This document shows positions 58,340 to 64,000 of a DNA stretch of 64,000 nt, in pieces. The notes beneath the pieces were generated by a model that was not told the origin of the DNA, did no database searches, and saw nothing but the letters and a program-made list of their open reading frames with translations. Each line of letters opens with the position of its first letter. The first letter of the stretch is position 1. A program made the translations under genes and the position numbers. Source of the stretch: Liolophura sinensis (taxonomy: Eukaryota > Mollusca > Polyplacophora > Chitonida > Chitonidae); contig NC_088302.1 of the NCBI RefSeq assembly GCF_032854445.1, forward strand, positions 2,598,023-2,662,022, written 5' to 3'.

Positions 58340-58760
58340 GCTTTGAAACTGTTGTGAATGATCTTTTAAGACAGGAAGCCGGATTTCACCATGTGTGATC
58401 ATTTGCCAAATGTCACACTGTCATCACTGCTTTATCTTGACTTTCCACGCTGTAACCTTTTGCATTCTAGATTTTGATTAAATAAAATAAAACTACGATC
58501 AATAGTAACAATGACCAATTCAGAAATGACGTCATGTTAGAAATTGCCACCAAAATGGCGCAAGAGGCTGACTGATTATTCCTCAATCGTGTACTGAAGA
58601 ATGTTACCCCTGAACCCTTGGCTGTTAATTTTTTTGAGTGGATAATACCGGAATGTCCTGGGTAAACCACCGTTTACTCATGAACCTTCCCATGCCATGC
58701 ACACCCTTGCATGCTATACCGAAAGGAGATATGTTGTCCTTAAACCGTATAATAAGTGCC
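58340..58760 (+). repeat. Repeat family R, subfamily with extended 3' end
   Basis: CATTTGCCAAATGTCACACT, TTTTGCATTCTAGATTTTG, GAAATGACGTCATGTTAGAA, GAGGCTGACTGATTATTCCT and CCTGGGTAAACCACCG parallel 10580-10960. Confidence 0.75.
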
Positions 58761-58959
58761 GGAGACCACTGAATGTTACCGAGGTTTAAACAATATCCGA
58801 GAGTGCAGGAGTTTTTAGATTCCCTGGCCAAGACAGGGATTGAACCAGTGCCTTGCTTGGCTGCTGACTGGGAATTACTTAGCCTTATTTTCTGAGAGTT
58901 AAGGTTCTCAATTTAAGGTAAGGGTTCGTTAGAATCCCTTTGTGCACTTTCTAGCATTG

Positions 58960-59130
58960 TATTACATTTGAAAAACATAGTATCAATAGCACCAGTATCA
59001 AAGCACCGTGGCTTAAGCAGAATTAGGTAAAAAAAAACATTTGCAGTGATGTTAACTGCAACTTATTAGACGTTACTGGTTTAGAATTACTCAAAATGCT
59101 GTGTTATCATCACATTTACCATACAATCAC
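58960..59130 (-). repeat. Repeat family R, inverted copy
   Basis: CACCGTGGCTTAAGCAGAAT, GATGTTAACTGCAACTTATT, AGACGTTACTGGTTTAGAAT, TACTCAAAATGCTGTGTTAT and CATCAC. Confidence 0.85.
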
Positions 59131-60064
59131 ATTAAAACAATGCAAAGGGATATAATTATTTATTCACTTTAATTGAACTAAGACAGTCCAAATTCGGCAT
59201 GCTTTGTTCAAATAATTCATTGATTTCTTGTGAACGTAAAATTGATCAAATAATAACAGCATGCAATGACACAAAGAGATCGATTCATTTGTTGTCAGAC
59301 ATATGAAACTTTAACCTGTGACGGCAAATAGATAAATAAAGCCTTAATGAAGTAGCTTTGTAGATAACAGTTAACAACAAACGGGTTTAAAATGCATTAG
59401 CCCATAACATGGGAGTATATAATGTGCTCATTAATCTATATATGTTTATAACAGGAAAAGAAAAACAGCAAATAAATAATTTCGCTATGTAAATTGCATA
59501 TGAATGCATCTGATTAATTGAATGCTTTCGTTCACAAGGCATTTCACTCTAATGGTGCTTTTATTTTACACGTATGTACAATTAGTGATAGGACACTTCT
59601 AGAAAAGTGTGATGCCGATTTGAAGCGATTATAGTGAAGTACCGTATATAACAATAGAGGCCTTTAGTTAGAAGTTAAAATTTCAATCGGCAACTCAAAA
59701 ACAGAAGTAAACTAATTCAAATTTGAAGTTAGAAAGTTGAAGTTATATCTTCGATTTTCCACGCTTTATTTCAAGAAGGCACTCAAGTAAGAGATTCTTA
59801 AGTTATTTATTTTATTATTGTTTTTCTCCATACCCAATAAGTTTACTGATGAATTTTCCAACATGTGATGTACTGGTACAGATATGCACACCATATTGGT
59901 GGAAGACAAATGGTTTTTAGCGAAAACTGTATAGAAAGTACAAACGGTCACGCTGTTTACCGCTTGTAGTGGCCATGGACTCACCAACAGGTTGAGTAAT
60001 CCATAGTTCGTGTTTGTTTCGCATTAATTACATCATACATGATATATAGCTGAGATGACAGTTT

Positions 60065-60389
60065 TGAGTGAGTGAGTGACTGATTGGGGTTTAATGTCGT
60101 ACTTAACAATTTTTCATATGACGACGAAGGAATTCTTAGAGTGCATGTAATGTGCCTCCTTGTCGAAGTACGGATTTCCACCGCTCTTTTATCTAGTGCT
60201 GCTTCACTGAGACGCCTAACCGAAGGCAAGTAAGCCATTATACTGATACTGGTCAACCAGTCGTTGCACTATCCCCTTCATGCTGAACGCCAAGCGAGGA
60301 GGCTGCAACTTCCTCTTTGGTGTAACTCGGCCCAGGATCTACCTCTCCCGAAGCGAACGCTCTACCAACTGTGCTAGCGGGGGACGGTT
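60065..60389 (-). repeat. SINE family B, full length with target-site duplication
   Basis: Tail GAGTGAGTGAGTGAC, GGTTTAATGTCGTACTTAAC, centre CCGAAGGCAAGTAAGCC and GGTCAACCAGTCGTTGCACT, and head with GAAGCGAACGCTCTACCAAC (D-arm side). AGATGACAGTTT (60053-60064) and AGATGACAATTT (60390-60401) form a 12-bp duplication with one mismatch. Confidence 0.92.
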
Positions 60390-60401
60390 AGATGACAATT
60401 T

Positions 60402-61590
60402 AACTCCCTCGCATTCGCTTGACTTGACCTGTCCCGTATTGTGATTCATGTGTAGAGTAAGGGACTCCATACAACTCAAACAGGGAAGAGGAAACCAATT
60501 AGTGTTAAGAGTAAGGAAGCTTAACGGACCAGTTCAGGCTTTCAGAAGTAAAGACTTTCTTTCAAGCATGACAGACGCGCTTAATGTCGTTCTGGTGGAA
60601 CAATGCGTGTGTTTGCTGTTTGACGACACTGATCCCATGTAAATCCCCCTGGAGTTGGTCAGGGGTTAGATGCCTTTCTGCTAAACAGCTTAAATGGTTC
60701 GTCCAGATCACCACACTTAATCACTTAACAATACCAATGATCCCTTAACTGTCACAATTTCAATTTTAGTAATAGCATCACTTAATCAATATTTGCCCAC
60801 TTGCTTACAGTAAATATGTGATAAACACTTGTATTATGTCTTTAGTACTTTATAACTTTTTTGATTTTACTTTTCTCACGATAATTCTTGTGATAGTCAC
60901 CACATAATTATTTTACCTACTGCTTACTTAAAAAACTCAATTTTCGTCGTTCCGGGTTAATCTATACAGATATTTCTACACATTAACATCTACAAAGAAA
61001 TGCCTATGATTTCACATATTAGTTAATTTAGACGCAAAAGTCCTGAACAGGATTGTTGTCTTGGTGATGTGTTAGAGTCATTCGGATGAAACCTTTACAT
61101 AATTCATAGTGTCAGCTGAGTGACCTGTAGATAAATGGATATATTTATTTATTTCATATACTTTAATTGCTCGTAACTTACTCGTCCAGAATGATTCTCT
61201 ATAAGTATGCCACCAGGTTAACGGGCAGAAGAAACAAGACCGAGCCAAAAATAAAAAAAAGAACACCAGATTTATATGATAAAGATAGTTTAATTTCCCC
61301 ATCTCCATCACCAAAAGTTGACTTAATTTTACCCGTGCCATCACCAAAAGATGGCTTATCTGAAGGTTATGTTTGTTATCAGCCTTGTTGATACAGAAAC
61401 GAGGACCTGAAAAACGTGCTCACAACAGTGCAATAATGCCAAGCCCTGCCTAATTCAGAACACATCCATTCGATCTGCCATACTTAGAGCTGTGGATATG
61501 TTAAGGCGTTCACATATCAAATTGCAATGGCGAATTATATGTACATGTATACATCAGCGCGTTCCGGATCCGGTCTCAGCACGTAAACTT
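60402..61590. other. No gene or repeat recognised
   Basis: 61255-61365 has a Ser-Pro-rich open stretch with an internal 33-bp near-duplicate (CCATCACCAAAAG(T/A)TG, about 61308 and 61341). Judged a short repeat and not a gene. Confidence 0.35.
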
Positions 61591-61594
61591 AGAA

Positions 61595-61800
61595 CCAAGA
61601 AACATGACTGGTTGACTGGTGTCAGAATGCGACTGGGTGGGCTGTCATGTCTGGTATCTTCGGTAAGATACTTCAATGATGGTAGTTGTCATGCCACAGC
61701 GAGACACTGTATGTGTATACTCACCTAATGGCTACTCGTCGTCATATTGCTGTGAATTGTTGAGTACGGCGTTAAAAAACCAAACATACAAACACCCCTC
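61595..61800 (+). repeat. SINE family B, 5'-truncated
   Basis: GACTGGTTGACTGGTGTCAG, CTTCGGTAAGATACTTCAAT, CACCTAATGGCTACTCGTCG and GTTGAGTACGGCGTTAAAAA. The 3' part with CACCTAATGG matches the 35010 copy. Confidence 0.75.
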
Positions 61801-62084
61801 AGCTAGCTGAGCACCAAACAAAACGTGAAACATCGATATTACCGCTTGTAGCCTTAAGGAGCCGACGGGACTAAGGGAAATAACTCACGTATGGATTTCA
61901 GCGAGTAACAGAGTTGACACCTTGTGAGAAATACAGACGTAAAAACGAAAACAATCGAACAGATATGTGATCAGTAACAATGTTTATCATATAGTTGTAT
62001 AAATATTAACGATTAACTGTTGATTACTATAAGGGAATAATGTGCAATCAAACAATACGGTGTATTCGCAAACAGCGACAGTAT

Positions 62085-62260
62085 CTAGGGACTGTATATT
62101 CATCGTGTTGAATTAGTTCGCCACATTAGTATTTTAATGATTTGTGTTAAACGTTGTTTTGGGAATTGGCCTTAGAATTGTTGACCTGGAACGTTCATTT
62201 TGGTTGGCGGCTGTTATACGAATGTCTGTTTCGACGCAATGATTTAAAACAGGAACAATT
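62085..62260 (+). repeat. Repeat family S copy
   Basis: GACTGTATATTCATCGTGTT, AACGTTGTTTTGGGAATTGG and ACGAATGTCTGTTTCGACGC, fused with an internal deletion compared with 3530-4060. Confidence 0.7.
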
Positions 62261-62509
62261 GAACTGGTTCATTGTATTTGTAGGTTTTCTTCCTGGCAGT
62301 AGTGTCAATAGGGTGAAAGGCAATCAGCACGTCCACTCTTTTATGGTATTATATGGGCATAATAGCAATACCCTGATTGAGCGTTGCTGATAGTTATCTT
62401 TGTTTGTTTTCACTTCCGGTGATATTCAATACATGCTTTGTAACTGTAATTGTTCTTAAAAGGTTACCTATGACAACATACCTATGCCACTATTGAACAA
62501 CCGTGTCTC

Positions 62510-62670
62510 GGATTGTTCCCACCATCAGGCCCTAAAGAATGAGATCTCGTGTTCAAATCTAGCTCTTGTGGATACGATTGTAACCATAAATGAGGAGGTT
62601 TGTCAGGTATGTAGAGAATGGTTGTGGTTTAAACGGCTCTGCGGTTTCCTCCACCCATCAATCTATGAAG
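62510..62670 (+). repeat. SINE-like fragment
   Basis: CGTGTTCAAATCTAGC resembles a B box; GGTTTGTCAGGTATGTAGAG and GCGGTTTCCTCCACCCATCA resemble the layout of SINE A bodies. Low similarity. Confidence 0.35.
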
Positions 62671-64000
62671 AGGGAAGTTCATATTCCTTTGTCGATATCC
62701 ATGTCAAATACCACAAAGGGGGTAAGACTGCCAGCCAAATTCAAATGCACTGTACACATATATCACGTAATACACGTGTAGTGTAACTTCTAAACACGAA
62801 ACACTCATTTTAACTCAATATTTCGTCACTTTATTTTGCAGTTGTTGTAGAGTGAATGTAAACGGTACACAATTGGGGGTTCGAGAATACTATCTCCTGG
62901 GGGACCCCTGTCCTTAATCTTAACCCAAGTACTCACCCGCGTTACCATGTCTTGTCCACTTCTAGCCAACTGTGTAGGGTTAAATGTCTACCGACAGAAT
63001 GAGACAATGCCAACCAAAAATGTAACAAAAACTTTGCAGTTGACTTCTTTGTCCATGAACTCTTCCTACATGTATACTGCTTTATGCGCATGTTGTTGTC
63101 ACTCCTGTTAATACTCCAGCGTGTCATAGAAGTAACATTTTTTGAAAAAAAATTTTGTCTGAAAGAAAATTATTAGCGACATTATTACAAAGGGATTCCG
63201 ATCAATGATAGACCGGTTACTGTGGTTTAAAAATGCATTTAGTCATCATCCAGTTATCTGGATTTATTACTGCGGAAATGTATCATTAAGAAGTGAGTTA
63301 TTACTAGAGGGTGATTTCTAATTAGTCCAGAACAGTGTTTCTGAACAGAGCTGTGAAGTATGACCTGTAAACTATAGCACCAGCAGACAAACCCTGCCTT
63401 AGCGATCCACACCGATAAGTGCCTTCAGTGGCCTATGTGTTGATTGGATTTTAGCCACACGCATGATTACCTATGGTTATAGGTATGCTCTTAGACAGAT
63501 AATGACTTCAGGGGAGCAATAGGTGACGACATTTGACTATCAACAATGTAGATGGTCCAGAAAACCACAGAAGTTCTGGTGTACATAGAATAATCTAACC
63601 GTTTGCCTCCACATGCTGGAGTAAGTTCTACAAAATAAAACTTCCTTCCAGGCGTAGAAACATACCACGTGATGTTTTCTTTGGTGGGGATATGCTTTCT
63701 CCTATTCAATCCCCATGATTCTACAACGATAGGCAAGGGGCAATACTCTGTCGGGAACTACAGTCTATAAGGAATTATTCATCTTGTAGCCCCGGTCTAG
63801 ACGCCGGAGTTGAGTAAATCCATTAAGAATGACAACGTTCTGATAATACAGAGAGCTGTATAAATAATACATGAACTTTCAATAAAAACAGGTTAATAAG
63901 GTAAAGGTTATAAAATTAGGGTACTAACCTTGACATCGATGTTGTGCATGTTTCCGAATTTTGCTTTTAGTTAAAAATCTAAGAATTCGATGGTTTATTT
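62671..64000. other. No gene or repeat recognised
   Basis: An 81-codon open frame on the minus strand (63491-63736) shows no domain that I recognise and no clear splice sites; left uncalled. Confidence 0.35.

Noticed and set aside
63491-63736. 81-codon frame on the minus strand
   Set aside because: Composition is protein-like, but I recognise no family and see no clear acceptor or donor.

Overview
This is a eukaryotic nuclear window, almost certainly from a marine lophotrochozoan and most likely a mollusc (bivalve favoured). The evidence is spliced exons with canonical GT/AG borders, low gene density, moderately AT-rich DNA, tRNA-derived SINEs ending in (AAAT)n or (ACTC)n tails, and an F-type lectin plus PAN gene family of the kind common in molluscs. 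No bacterial or phage gene layout is present. Most open frames in the window are chance frames or frames inside tandem repeats and are not annotated.

The only confident host genes are on the minus strand. Gene A (8125-17101) is a complete four-exon model. Its exons are 70, 243, 234 and 236 nt, all introns are phase 1, and the sum is 783 nt, which is 260 codons plus a stop. It encodes a signal peptide, an F-type lectin (fucolectin) fold and a C-terminal PAN/apple-like domain. Gene B (33943-39617) is a paralogue with the same exon order, phases and nearly the same exon sizes (240, 234, 236 nt). Its recognisable first exon carries an in-frame TAA. A third PAN exon (C, 32580-32815) has an in-frame TGA, a destroyed splice acceptor and a lost stop, but still the exact 236 nt length. 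A fourth PAN stub lies in gene A intron 3. Introns and flanks also align between copies, so this is a lectin locus with segmental and partial tandem duplication. Both lectin domains lack the residues expected at the canonical fucose-binding site.

The rest is repeat-derived. There are four or five tRNA-derived SINE families (A, B, C and weaker types), several with visible target-site duplications and one nested insertion. Two abundant families are unclassified: R, about 350-400 bp with at least eleven copies, and S, about 500-600 bp with eight copies. Two Penelope-like reverse transcriptase relics lie at 26.6-27.1 kb (minus) and 47.7-48.4 kb (plus). There is a decayed Tc1/mariner transposase (29855-30855), a Crypton-like tyrosine recombinase C-terminal exon (27656-28050), a 78-nt-arm foldback element (29383-29576) and many minisatellites with units of 14/112, 31, 48, 52, 54, 60 and about 68 bp.

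Layout: 0-8 kb repeats; 8-17 kb gene A; 17-26.5 kb mostly unrecognised DNA and SINEs; 26.5-31 kb cluster of transposon relics; 31-39.6 kb duplicated gene B locus; 40-50 kb repeats, a possible THAP exon at 42.9 kb and the second RT relic; 51-53.5 kb a large minisatellite; 54-64 kb dispersed repeats and unrecognised DNA.
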